Source of the DNA: JANOGU01 sp964499865
GTDB lineage: Bacteria; Pseudomonadota; Alphaproteobacteria; Rhodobacterales; Rhodobacteraceae
DNA: 14,306 nucleotides
NCBI GenBank assembly: GCA_964499865.1
Contig: CAZCPY010000080.1
Location: 1-14,306 of the forward strand
Direction: 5' to 3'
The position numbers and the translations under genes are program-made. The first letter of the stretch is position 1; each line of letters begins with the position of its first letter. Shown here one piece after another: positions 1 through 6,264 of the stretch. The notes under the pieces were generated by a model that worked only from the letters and a program-made list of their open reading frames with translations, did not search any database and was not told the origin of the DNA.

Positions 1-228
1 AGTTGTGACAGGCCGACGACACCCCCGACCTCGATGTCCCCGCCCCAGACCGCGCCCCCAAGGAACCCCCGTGCCACCGGCGCCCTGCCTCCCCCCGAAC
101 CCCGCGGCCCTGCCGCTCATCCTGCAACGCTTGACGCCCAAAGGCGCTTCGGCCCATGTATGCCCCTGTATAGCGCGGCCCGGACGGGGGATCATCCCCT
201 ATTTTGTGGGCTGCTCCCCGGTGACCGC
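1..228. other. Leader region upstream of trpG, no gene supported
   Basis: No frame here carries a recognisable protein. The trpG frame stays open back to base 1, but the extra residues are Pro/Arg/Ala-rich low-complexity translation with poorer third-position GC than the real genes, and no glutamine amidotransferase needs them. An upstream gene could end at the TGA at 6-8, but only two codons of it would be visible. A weak -35-like TTGACG lies at 131-136 with no good -10 partner. A short hairpin lies at 187-199 (GGGGA, loop TCA, TCCCC), followed by the T-rich stretch TATTTTG; it could be the end of an upstream transcript or a small attenuator. In Rhodobacter sphaeroides the known order is trpE-yibQ-trpGDC, so the upstream neighbour may be yibQ, but that cannot be seen here. 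Confidence 0.4.
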
Positions 229-810
229 ATGATCCTGCTGATCGACAACTACGACAGCTTTACCTGGAACCTCGTCCACTATCTGGGCGAACTGGGCGCC
301 GAGGTCGAGGTGGTGCGCAACGACGCGCTGGACGTGCAGGCCGCCATGGCGCTGCGGCCCGCGGCCATCGTCCTGTCGCCCGGGCCCTGCGACCCCGCGC
401 AGGCGGGCATCTCGATCCCGCTGACCCGCGCCGCGGCGGGCGCCGGCGTGCCGCTGCTGGGCGTATGCCTCGGCCACCAGACCATCGGCGAGGCCTTCGG
501 CGGCCGCGTGATCCGCTGCCACGAGATCGTGCACGGCAAGATGGGCACCATGCACCACGAAGGGAAAGGCGTCTTCGCAGGGCTTCCCTCGCCCTTCCAG
601 GCCACGCGCTACCATTCGCTGGTGGTCGAACGCGCCAGCCTGCCGGCCGGGCTCGAGGTCACCGCCTGGCTGGAGGACGGCACGATCATGGGCCTGCGCC
701 ACCGCAGCCTGCCCATCGAGGGCGTGCAGTTCCACCCCGAGTCGATCGCCTCCGAACACGGCCACGCGCTTCTGCGCAACTTCCTGACGCTGGCGCAGGT
801 CGCCGCATGA
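229..810 (+). CDS. trpG: Anthranilate synthase component II, glutamine amidotransferase subunit (TrpG)
   Basis: This subunit releases ammonia from glutamine for TrpE to convert chorismate to anthranilate, the first committed step of tryptophan synthesis in the cytoplasm. The 193-residue protein is a complete class I glutamine amidotransferase. It starts with the typical LLIDNYDSFTWNL, has the oxyanion-loop motif SPGPCDP around residues 50-56, the nucleophile Cys80 in LLGVCLGHQ, and the catalytic His169 and Glu171 in GVQFHPES. The frame is open further upstream, but the family begins at MILLIDNYDSF, so ATG 229 is chosen. The stop overlaps the trpD start (ATGA, 807-810), which suggests translational coupling. 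TrpE is not in the window. The stand-alone domain could in principle also serve PabB, as in amphibolic TrpG proteins, but the position in front of trpD and trpC favours tryptophan. Confidence 0.96.
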   Translation: MILLIDNYDSFTWNLVHYLGELGAEVEVVRNDALDVQAAMALRPAAIVLSPGPCDPAQAGISIPLTRAAAGAGVPLLGVCLGHQTIGEAFGGRVIRCHEIVHGKMGTMHHEGKGVFAGLPSPFQATRYHSLVVERASLPAGLEVTAWLEDGTIMGLRHRSLPIEGVQFHPESIASEHGHALLRNFLTLAQVAA

Positions 811-1835
811 GCCGGCTGAAGCCGCTGATCGGCACCGCCGCCGAACGCCCGCTGACGCGGGCCGAGGCGGAGGCCGCCTTCGACGCGCTGTTCGAGGGCG
901 AGGCGACGCCCGCACAGGTGGGCGGCTTCCTGATGGCGCTGCGCACGCGGGGCGAGACGGTGGACGAACTCGCCGCCGCAGCCAGCGTGATGCGCGCCAA
1001 GTGCCATCCGGTGAAGGCGCCCGCGGGGGCGATGGACATCGTGGGCACCGGCGGCGACGGCAAGGGCACGCTGAACATCTCGACCGCCACGGCGCTGGTC
1101 GTCGCGGGCGCAGGCGTGCCGGTGGCCAAGCACGGCAACCGCAACCTGTCGTCCAGGTCGGGGGCGGCGGACGCGCTGACCGAACTGGGGCTGAACGTCA
1201 TGGTGGGCCCCGAGGTGGTGGAACGCTGCCTGACGGAAGCCGGGATCGGCTTCATGATGGCGCCGATGCACCATCCGGCGANNNNNNNNNNTCCGGCGAT
1301 GCGGCATGTGGGGCCGGTGCGGGCCGAACTTGGCACAAGGACGCTGTTCAACCTTCTGGGCCCGCTGACAAATCCGGCCGGGGCGAAACGCCAGCTGACC
1401 GGCGCCTTCGCGCCGCGCTGGCTCGAGCCGATGGCGCAGACCCTGCAGGCGCTGGGGTCCGAGGCCGCCTGGCTGGTGCATGGCGCCGACGGCACCGACG
1501 AATGCTCGATCGCGGGCGAAACCGCGGTCGTGGCGCTGGAAGGCGGCCGCCTGCGCCGCTTCTCCCTGCACCCCGAGGCGGCAGGGCTGCCGGTCCACCC
1601 GTTCGAGGCGATCCTGGGCGGCACGCCGGCCGACAACGCCGCGGCACTGCGCCGCCTGCTGGCGGGCGAGACCGGGGCCTACCGCGATGCGGTGCTGCTG
1701 AACGCCGCCGCCGCGCTGATGGTGGCGGGCGTGGCGGGCGACCTGCCCGAGGGCGTGGCGCGCGCCGCCGAAAGCCTGGACGGCGGCGCCGCGCAGGCCA
1801 GGCTCGACGCCCTGGTGCGCCTCACGAACCTCTGA
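807..1835 (+). CDS. trpD: Anthranilate phosphoribosyltransferase (TrpD), interrupted by a 10-N assembly gap
   Basis: TrpD transfers phosphoribose from PRPP to anthranilate, the second step of the tryptophan pathway. As written the product is 342 residues. The helical N-terminal region is followed by the PRPP/metal motif VGTGGDGKGTLNIST around residues 79-93, then KHGNRNLSSRSGAADAL around 108-124, and after the gap MRHVGPVRAELGTRTLFNLL and LTNPAG. The Ns at 1282-1291 produce four unknown residues inside the very conserved MHHPAMRHVGP block. The 8 bases TCCGGCGA occur on both sides of the Ns. Merging them removes exactly 18 bp (six codons), keeps the frame, restores HHPAMRHV and gives 336 residues, a normal TrpD length. 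The ATG overlaps the trpG stop. The gene should be functional once the gap is corrected. Confidence 0.95.
   Translation: MSRLKPLIGTAAERPLTRAEAEAAFDALFEGEATPAQVGGFLMALRTRGETVDELAAAASVMRAKCHPVKAPAGAMDIVGTGGDGKGTLNISTATALVVAGAGVPVAKHGNRNLSSRSGAADALTELGLNVMVGPEVVERCLTEAGIGFMMAPMHHPAXXXXPAMRHVGPVRAELGTRTLFNLLGPLTNPAGAKRQLTGAFAPRWLEPMAQTLQALGSEAAWLVHGADGTDECSIAGETAVVALEGGRLRRFSLHPEAAGLPVHPFEAILGGTPADNAAALRRLLAGETGAYRDAVLLNAAAALMVAGVAGDLPEGVARAAESLDGGAAQARLDALVRLTNL
1282..1291. other. Assembly gap of 10 Ns, probably an unmerged contig overlap
   Basis: Ten Ns lie inside trpD. TCCGGCGA at 1274-1281 directly left of the gap is repeated at 1292-1299 directly right of it. Collapsing the two copies gives a continuous conserved TrpD motif in frame, so the true gap length is probably minus 8 bases rather than plus 10. 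Confidence 0.9.
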
Positions 1836-1861
1836 ACCGCCTTCCCCTTCCCGCCCGTCTG

Positions 1862-1908
1862 CTTCATCTTGGCTGAAATACCCCGGGGTCCGGGGCAGCG
1901 CCCCGGGG
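1862..1908 (+). repeat. GC-rich intergenic hairpin element between trpD and trpC
   Basis: A stretch beginning CTTCATCTTGGCTGAAATA leads into CCCCGGGG (1881-1888) and a hairpin with arms CCGGGGC (1890-1896) and GCCCCGG (1900-1906) around the loop AGC. A second CCCCGGGG ends at 1908, so an alternative outer 8-bp pairing is also possible. No T-tract follows, so it is not a standard intrinsic terminator. From memory, similar CTTCATCTTGGCTGAAATACCC elements followed by C/G-rich hairpins are dispersed between genes in Rhodobacteraceae genomes, so I read it as a REP-like dispersed repeat. It sits inside the trp transcription unit and could stabilise or attenuate the message. Confidence 0.5.
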
Positions 1909-1949
1909 CGTGTCGCCGGGACCGCCGCATCAGGATACCGACGAACCCG

Positions 1950-2756
1950 ATGACCATCCTCGACCGCATCCGGGCCTACAAGCTCGACGAGATCGCCGCC
2001 CGCAAGGCCGCGCGCCCGCTGGCCGATCTGGAAGACGCCGCCCGCGCCGCCCCCCCGCCCCGCGGCTTTGCCCGGGCGCTGACGCAGGCCGCGGCCAAGG
2101 GCTATGGCCTGATCGCCGAGATCAAGAAGGCATCGCCCTCCAGGGGCCTGATCCGCGCCGATTTCGACCCGCCCGCGCTCGCCCGCGCCTATGCCGACGG
2201 CGGCGCCACCTGCCTGTCGGTGCTGACCGACGGGCCGTCCTTCCAGGGCGACGACGCCTTCCTTGTCGCGGCGCACCGGGCCACCACCCTGCCCTGCCTG
2301 CGCAAGGATTTCCTCTACGATCCCTGGCAGGTGGCCGAAGCGCGCGCGCTCGCAGCCGACTGCATCCTGATCATCCTGGCCTCGGTCTCCGACGCGCAGG
2401 CGGCGGAGCTTGAGGCGGCGGCGGGGGACTGGGGGATGGACGTGCTGCTCGAGGTCCACGACCGGGCCGAACTGGACCGGGCCGCGCGCCTGACCTCGCC
2501 CTTGGTGGGCATCAACAACCGCAACCTGCACAGCTTCGAGGTCACGCTGCAGACCACCCGCGACCTGGCGCGCCATGTGCCGGAAGACCGGCTGATCGTG
2601 TCGGAATCGGGCCTGTTCACGCCCTCCGACCTGGCCGAGATGGCCCGCTACGGCGCCCGCTGCTTCCTGATCGGCGAGGCGCTGATGCGCCAGGCGGACG
2701 TCGCCGCCGCCACCCGCGCGATCCTGGCGCAGCCCGCCGCGCAGGGGGGCCTCTGA
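1950..2756 (+). CDS. trpC: Indole-3-glycerol phosphate synthase (TrpC)
   Basis: TrpC closes the ring of CdRP (carboxyphenylamino-deoxyribulose phosphate) to indole-3-glycerol phosphate with loss of CO2 and water. The 268-residue TIM-barrel protein is monofunctional, with no fused TrpF. Visible active-site blocks are IAEIKKASPSRG (Glu57, Lys59), CLRKDF (Lys119), LLEVH (Glu168), GINNRNL (Asn189) and VSESG (residues 218-221), followed by the phosphate-binding end FLIGEALMR. The frame is open upstream to about 1869, but the family starts at MTILDRIRAYK, so ATG 1950 is chosen. The ribosome binding site is weak. It lies 114 bp after trpD, the only sizeable gap in the trp-moa block, and that gap holds a hairpin repeat. 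Only one base separates its stop from the moaC start. Confidence 0.96.
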   Translation: MTILDRIRAYKLDEIAARKAARPLADLEDAARAAPPPRGFARALTQAAAKGYGLIAEIKKASPSRGLIRADFDPPALARAYADGGATCLSVLTDGPSFQGDDAFLVAAHRATTLPCLRKDFLYDPWQVAEARALAADCILIILASVSDAQAAELEAAAGDWGMDVLLEVHDRAELDRAARLTSPLVGINNRNLHSFEVTLQTTRDLARHVPEDRLIVSESGLFTPSDLAEMARYGARCFLIGEALMRQADVAAATRAILAQPAAQGGL

Positions 2757-2757
2757 G

Positions 2758-3231
2758 ATGGCGCTGTCGCATCTGGATGCGCAGGGGCAGGCGCAGATGG
2801 TGGATGTGACGGCCAAGGCCGTGACCGACCGTCTGGCGGTTGCGGAAGGCGCGCTGCGCATGGCGCCTGAGACGCTGGCGCTGGCGCTGTCGGGGCAGGC
2901 AAGGAAGGGCGACGTTCTGGGCACCGCCCGGCTGGCGGGCATCATGGCCGCCAAGCGCACCGCCGACCTGATCCCGCTCTGCCACCCCCTGCCGATCAGT
3001 CAGGTGACCATCGACATCACCCCGGACCCGTCCCTGCCCGGCCTGCGCGTCACGGCTTCGGTGCGCACGACGGGTCGAACGGGGGTGGAGATGGAGGCGC
3101 TGACCGCCGTCTCGGTCGCCTGTCTGACGCTCTACGACATGCTCAAGGCGGCCGAGAAGGGCATGGTGATCGAGGCCGTGCGCCTGCTGGCCAAGGAGGG
3201 TGGCGCCTCGGGGCGCTACGTGGCGCCGTGA
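2758..3231 (+). CDS. moaC: Cyclic pyranopterin monophosphate synthase (MoaC)
   Basis: MoaC makes cyclic pyranopterin monophosphate from the MoaA product 3',8-cH2GTP in molybdenum cofactor synthesis. The 157 residues match the usual family length. Key segments are the start MVDVTAK at 14-20, RKGDVLGTARLAG with Lys50, the signature LIPLCHPL with His76, TGVEMEALTAV with Glu111 and Glu113, and YDMLKA with Asp127 and Lys130, which correspond to the catalytic residues of the E. coli enzyme at an offset of one. The C-terminal GGASG replaces the common GGKSG. A strong purine-rich stretch (GGGGGG in the end of trpC) precedes the ATG, which lies one base after the trpC stop. Pairing of moaC-moeA with trpC is a familiar alphaproteobacterial arrangement. 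Confidence 0.96.
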   Translation: MALSHLDAQGQAQMVDVTAKAVTDRLAVAEGALRMAPETLALALSGQARKGDVLGTARLAGIMAAKRTADLIPLCHPLPISQVTIDITPDPSLPGLRVTASVRTTGRTGVEMEALTAVSVACLTLYDMLKAAEKGMVIEAVRLLAKEGGASGRYVAP

Positions 3232-4406
3232 TCCCGGTGGCCGAGGCGCAGGCCCGGGTGCTGGCGCTCTGTGCGCCTCTGGCGGCAGAGGCGGTGCCGC
3301 TGCGGCAGGCGGCGGGGCGCTGGATGGCGGCGCCTGCGGTGGCGGCGCGCGCCCAGCCGCCCTTTGCCGCCGCGGCGATGGACGGCTATGCGGTCGCAGC
3401 GCCGGTCGCGCCGGGCGACCGGCTGCGCGTCACCGGCACGGCGGCGGCGGGCCATGCCTTCGCCGGGGCCGTGGCGCCGGGCGAGGCGGTGCGCATCTTC
3501 ACCGGCGCGCCGGTGCCCGCGGGGACCGTGCGGCTGGTGATCCAGGAGGACGTGACGGCCGAGGGCGGCAGTGTGGTGATCGGCCCCGCCGTCGATGCAG
3601 GCCCCCATGTCCGCGCCGCCGGGCAGGACTTTGCCGCCGGTTTCACCCTGCCCCCCAGGCGGCTGCGCCCCGCCGACCTGGCGCTGCTCGCGGCGATGAA
3701 CTGCCCCGTCGTGACCGCCGCCCGGCGGCCCGTCGTGGCCATCGTGATGACCGGCGACGAACTGGCGATGCCGGGGGACGACCCGGGGCCCGACATGATC
3801 CTCGCCTCGAACGGCTATGGCCTGGCCGCGATGGCCGAGGCCGAGGGCGCGGTCGCCCGCCTGCTGCCGGTCGCGCGGGACACCGAGGCTGCGCTGGCGC
3901 AGGCCTTCGACCTGGCCGCGGGGGCGGACCTGATCGTCACCGTGGGCGGCGCCTCGGTCGGCGACCATGACCTGATCGCGCCGGTGGCGGCGCGGCTGGG
4001 GATGCAGGCCGCCTTCCACCGGGTCGCACTGCGCCCCGGCAAGCCGCTGCTGGCCGGCCGGCTGCGCGGTGCGGCGCTGCTGGGGCTGCCGGGAAATCCG
4101 GTCAGCGCAATTGTTTGCGGGCATCTCTTCATGTTGCCGATGATCCGCGCGCTGCTGGGCGACCCCGACCCGCTGCCCAAGCTGCGGCCCGCACGGCTGG
4201 CCGTCGATGTGCCGGAGGCCGGCCCGCGTGCGCATTACATGCGCGCCACCCTGACGGACGGCCCCGACCTTCCCCTGATCGCCCCCGCCCCCCGGCAGGA
4301 CAGCGCGCTGCTGACGGTGCTGGCCGGGGCCTCGGCGCTGCTGGTGCGCCCGGCGGGCGACGGGGCGCGGGCGGCGGGCAGCCGGGCGGAGTACCTGCCG
4401 CCGTAG
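3228..4406 (+). CDS. moeA: Molybdopterin molybdenumtransferase (MoeA)
   Basis: MoeA inserts molybdate into adenylylated molybdopterin, the last step of Mo-cofactor formation. The 392-residue protein has the normal length and domain order: an N-terminal domain with PPFAAAAMDGYAV (Asp52), FTGAPVPAGTVRLVIQEDV around 91-109, the MogA-like domain with VMTGDEL (173-179), LASNGYGL, VTVGGASVGDHDLI (237-250) and ALRPGKPL, then GLPGNPVSA and a C-terminal beta domain from about 320. The GTG start overlaps the moaC stop as GTGA (3228-3231), so translation is probably coupled. No other start fits the family N-terminus better. Being next to moaC without moaA, moaB, moaD, moaE or mogA means the rest of the pathway must be encoded elsewhere. 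Confidence 0.95.
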   Translation: MIPVAEAQARVLALCAPLAAEAVPLRQAAGRWMAAPAVAARAQPPFAAAAMDGYAVAAPVAPGDRLRVTGTAAAGHAFAGAVAPGEAVRIFTGAPVPAGTVRLVIQEDVTAEGGSVVIGPAVDAGPHVRAAGQDFAAGFTLPPRRLRPADLALLAAMNCPVVTAARRPVVAIVMTGDELAMPGDDPGPDMILASNGYGLAAMAEAEGAVARLLPVARDTEAALAQAFDLAAGADLIVTVGGASVGDHDLIAPVAARLGMQAAFHRVALRPGKPLLAGRLRGAALLGLPGNPVSAIVCGHLFMLPMIRALLGDPDPLPKLRPARLAVDVPEAGPRAHYMRATLTDGPDLPLIAPAPRQDSALLTVLAGASALLVRPAGDGARAAGSRAEYLPP

Positions 4407-4422
4407 GTCCGCGCGGAAACGC

Positions 4423-4451
4423 TTGACACAAAGCAGGAACGCGGGCAGAAC
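4423..4451 (+). promoter_or_regulatory. lexA promoter with overlapping SOS box
   Basis: TTGACA at 4423-4428 is a perfect -35. Seventeen bases later, CAGAAC (4446-4451) is the likely -10. The sequence GAAC-GCGGGCA-GAAC at 4437-4451 is a perfect alphaproteobacterial LexA box (GAAC-N7-GAAC) and covers the spacer and the -10. Bound LexA would block RNA polymerase, giving the usual autorepression. The site lies in the 76-bp gap between moeA and lexA. Confidence 0.88.
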
Positions 4452-4482
4452 AGGAGCGGAACCTATCGGACAGGGGTGGCCG

Positions 4483-5166
4483 ATGCTCACGCGCAAGCAA
4501 CTGGAACTGCTCGACTTCATCCGCCAGAGGCTGGACCGCGACGGGGTGCCGCCCTCGTTCGACGAGATGAAGGATGCGCTCGACCTGCGGTCGAAATCCG
4601 GCATCCACCGCCTGATCACGGCGCTGGAGGAACGCGGCTTCATCCGCCGCCTGCCGCACCGGGCGCGCGCGCTGGAAATCCTGCGCATCCCCGAGGCGAT
4701 GGAACGCGCGGGCTTCACCCCCCGCGTGGTGGTCGACAACCCGGCCCCCCCGCGCGGCGCGATGCCGGTGGCGGCGGTGGATGCGATGGAACTGCCGGTG
4801 ATGGGCCGCATCGCCGCAGGCGTGCCGATCGAGGCGATTTCCGAGGTGTCGCACCATGTGGCCGTGCCGGGGTCGATGCTGTCGGGCCGCGGCCAGCACT
4901 ATGCGCTCGAGGTCAAGGGCGACTCGATGATCGACGCCGGGATCAACGACGGCGACATCGTGGTGATCCGCGAACAGTCCACGGCGGAAAACGGCGACAT
5001 CGTGGTGGCCCTGGTCGACGAGCAGGAGGCCACGCTCAAGCGCTTCCGCCGCCGCGGCGGCATGATCGCGCTGGAAGCCGCCAACCCCGCCTACGAGACG
5101 CGCGTCCTGCCCGACCACAAGGTCCGCGTGCAGGGCCGCCTGGTGGGCCTGATCCGCAGCTACTGA
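4483..5166 (+). CDS. lexA: SOS repressor LexA (self-cleaving, S24 family)
   Basis: LexA represses DNA-damage genes and cleaves itself when RecA is activated. The 227-residue protein has an N-terminal winged helix-turn-helix (MLTRKQLELLDFI, then PPSFDEMKDAL and SGIHRLITALEERGFI, residues 1-55), a linker of roughly 35 residues, and a C-terminal peptidase domain. The cleavage site is Ala112-Gly113 in GRIAAGVPI. The catalytic serine is Ser148 in KGDSMIDAGI and the catalytic lysine is Lys186 in EATLKRF. The frame is open to 4423, but MLTRKQLELL is the family start; ATG 4483 has AGGGG six bases upstream and lies downstream of the promoter and SOS box. Length is typical of alphaproteobacterial LexA, longer than the E. 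coli protein because of the linker. Confidence 0.97.
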   Translation: MLTRKQLELLDFIRQRLDRDGVPPSFDEMKDALDLRSKSGIHRLITALEERGFIRRLPHRARALEILRIPEAMERAGFTPRVVVDNPAPPRGAMPVAAVDAMELPVMGRIAAGVPIEAISEVSHHVAVPGSMLSGRGQHYALEVKGDSMIDAGINDGDIVVIREQSTAENGDIVVALVDEQEATLKRFRRRGGMIALEAANPAYETRVLPDHKVRVQGRLVGLIRSY

Positions 5167-5212
5167 CGCGTTTCGTCCGGCGCCCGTCAACGCGGCCATC
5201 CCGCGAAACCCC

Positions 5213-5290
5213 GCCCCGGCCTTGAGCCGGGGCCTCCCCCCCTCACCGGCGCGCGGCCTGATGGGCGGGGTCCCGGGTCAAGCCCGGGAC
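5213..5290. repeat. Pair of inverted palindromic elements downstream of lexA
   Basis: Two hairpins share one design, an 8-bp perfect stem and a 5-base loop. The first has arms GCCCCGGC (5213-5220) and GCCGGGGC (5226-5233) with loop CTTGA. The second has arms GTCCCGGG (5270-5277) and CCCGGGAC (5283-5290) with loop TCAAG, the reverse complement of the first loop. They are therefore two members of one family in opposite orientation, 36 bp apart. The core resembles the CCGGG-CTTGA-CCCGG palindromes that I recall as common between alphaproteobacterial genes. Either hairpin could end lexA transcripts, but no T-tract follows. Confidence 0.65.
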
Positions 5291-5358
5291 GAGGTTTCCA
5301 TGAAGTTTCGTTGGCGTCCTGCGAACATCGGCAAAAGGCCGGAAGGTGCGCCTCGCCC

Positions 5359-6144
5359 TTACACCGTCCCGTGCAGCGGATGCTCCGCCAGGCTCGCGCG
5401 CTGGTCGGGGGTCAGGTCCTCCACACTCACCACATAGGTGTGGATCGAGAAGACCACCGCCCCGCTGGCAGGCAGGCGCAGCAGGCACTGGCGTTCGCAG
5501 CGGACGAAAGGATAGGCGCGGCGGCCGGTGGCGCGGTCCTGGTCTTCCGGCTGGGGGTTGTGCAGGGGCGCGCGCGAGGCGTTGGCGTTCATCCGCCACA
5601 GGGGCGCCTCGGGGCGGACCGCATCCATCAGCCGCTGCACGCGGCGGCCCACGTCCCCGGTGTAGCGGTCTGCCACCGGCCGGTGCATCCGCATCAGCGG
5701 GCGGCCGAGTTTCTCGGCCAGGGTCCAGCCCGCCGGAAAGCACAGGATCGCCCCGGTCAGCCGGTGTTCGCCCGTGCCGTCGGGATGCAGCAGGCAGAAG
5801 TCCTCCTGCACCAGCCGCCCCAGCACCAGCAGCGGCGGTCCCTCCAGCGGCACCGTCACGCCGTCCGGGCGCCGGGCGTCACGGGGACCGACCTCGAAGC
5901 CCAGGGCGGGCAGGCGCGGCAGGACCGTCGCGCGCAGCTCCTCCGCTGCCGCTTCTGCCTCCGGCAGAACGGCATGCACCGCGGCGGGCACGGTGGCGAC
6001 AAGGCGGTCGCGCTCGGCCATCTGGGGGCCGTAGACCTCGTCAACCGCCAGCCAGTCGGCCATGTCCAGGGGCTGGGTGCCCGGCAGGCGGCGGGTGCGG
6101 GGGTCGGCCCAGGGGGCAAGAGGCAGGCGCGGGTGCAGGATCAT
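5359..6144 (-). CDS. DUF3445 protein, heme-dependent oxidative N-demethylase alpha-subunit-like
   Basis: The 261-residue protein matches the DUF3445 family, renamed after the alpha subunit of heme-dependent oxidative N-demethylase, which in Pseudomonas demethylates dimethylamine. Family landmarks in order are PLDMADWLAVDEVYGPQMAER (residues 25-45, interrupted here only by chance variation), LVQEDFCLL (111-119), LCFPAGWTLAEKLGRPL (134-150) followed by MHRPV, WRMN (183-186), and RCERQCLLRLPASGAVVFSIHTY (215-237). The start at ATG 6144 gives a normal N-terminus. It is divergent from dddP. The beta and gamma electron-transfer subunits of the characterised enzyme are not nearby, so it either uses another reductase or has another reaction. 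The family call is firm; the substrate is not known. Confidence 0.85.
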   Translation of the reverse strand: MILHPRLPLAPWADPRTRRLPGTQPLDMADWLAVDEVYGPQMAERDRLVATVPAAVHAVLPEAEAAAEELRATVLPRLPALGFEVGPRDARRPDGVTVPLEGPPLLVLGRLVQEDFCLLHPDGTGEHRLTGAILCFPAGWTLAEKLGRPLMRMHRPVADRYTGDVGRRVQRLMDAVRPEAPLWRMNANASRAPLHNPQPEDQDRATGRRAYPFVRCERQCLLRLPASGAVVFSIHTYVVSVEDLTPDQRASLAEHPLHGTV

Positions 6145-6188
6145 GCGGCGGGCCTAGCAGGGGCGCGGGCCCCGCGCCAAGACCACAA

Positions 6189-6231
6189 GCGACACGCCCG
6201 TGTCGCGGGCCTGCAAGCGCAGGCCCCGCGA
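6189..6231. promoter_or_regulatory. Dyad-rich divergent promoter region of the DUF3445 gene and dddP
   Basis: Inside the 120-bp divergent spacer lies a perfect 18-bp palindrome, GCGACACG (6189-6196), CC, CGTGTCGC (6199-6206). It overlaps a longer imperfect dyad, TCGCGGGCCTGC (6203-6214) against GCAGGCCCCGCGA (6219-6231) with one bulged base and loop AAGC. A third stem, GGCGCGG (6162-6168) and CCGCGCC (6172-6178), lies beside them. Position and symmetry suit an operator for a dimeric regulator serving both genes, but no regulator gene is adjacent and no -35/-10 pair is convincing. Some dyads may only reflect high GC. Confidence 0.4.
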
Positions 6232-6264
6232 GGGCCGGACAGTCCCTGCAAACGGAGCCCCGCC

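Noticed and set aside
156..173. Trp leader peptide ahead of trpG
   Set aside because: The micro-ORF encodes MYAPV with no tryptophan codon and no obvious ribosome binding site.
34..228. N-terminal extension of trpG in the same frame
   Set aside because: The extension is Pro/Arg-rich, has lower third-position GC, and precedes a perfect family start at MILLIDNYDSF.
609..2960. 783-codon open frame on the - strand across trpD and trpC
   Set aside because: It is antisense to two clear genes, passes through the N gap, and reads as Arg/Gly/Ala-rich shadow translation of high-GC DNA with no family motif.
3216..4811. 531-codon open frame on the - strand over moeA and lexA
   Set aside because: It is a GC-driven shadow of moeA and the start of lexA; it covers the lexA promoter and has no recognisable domain.
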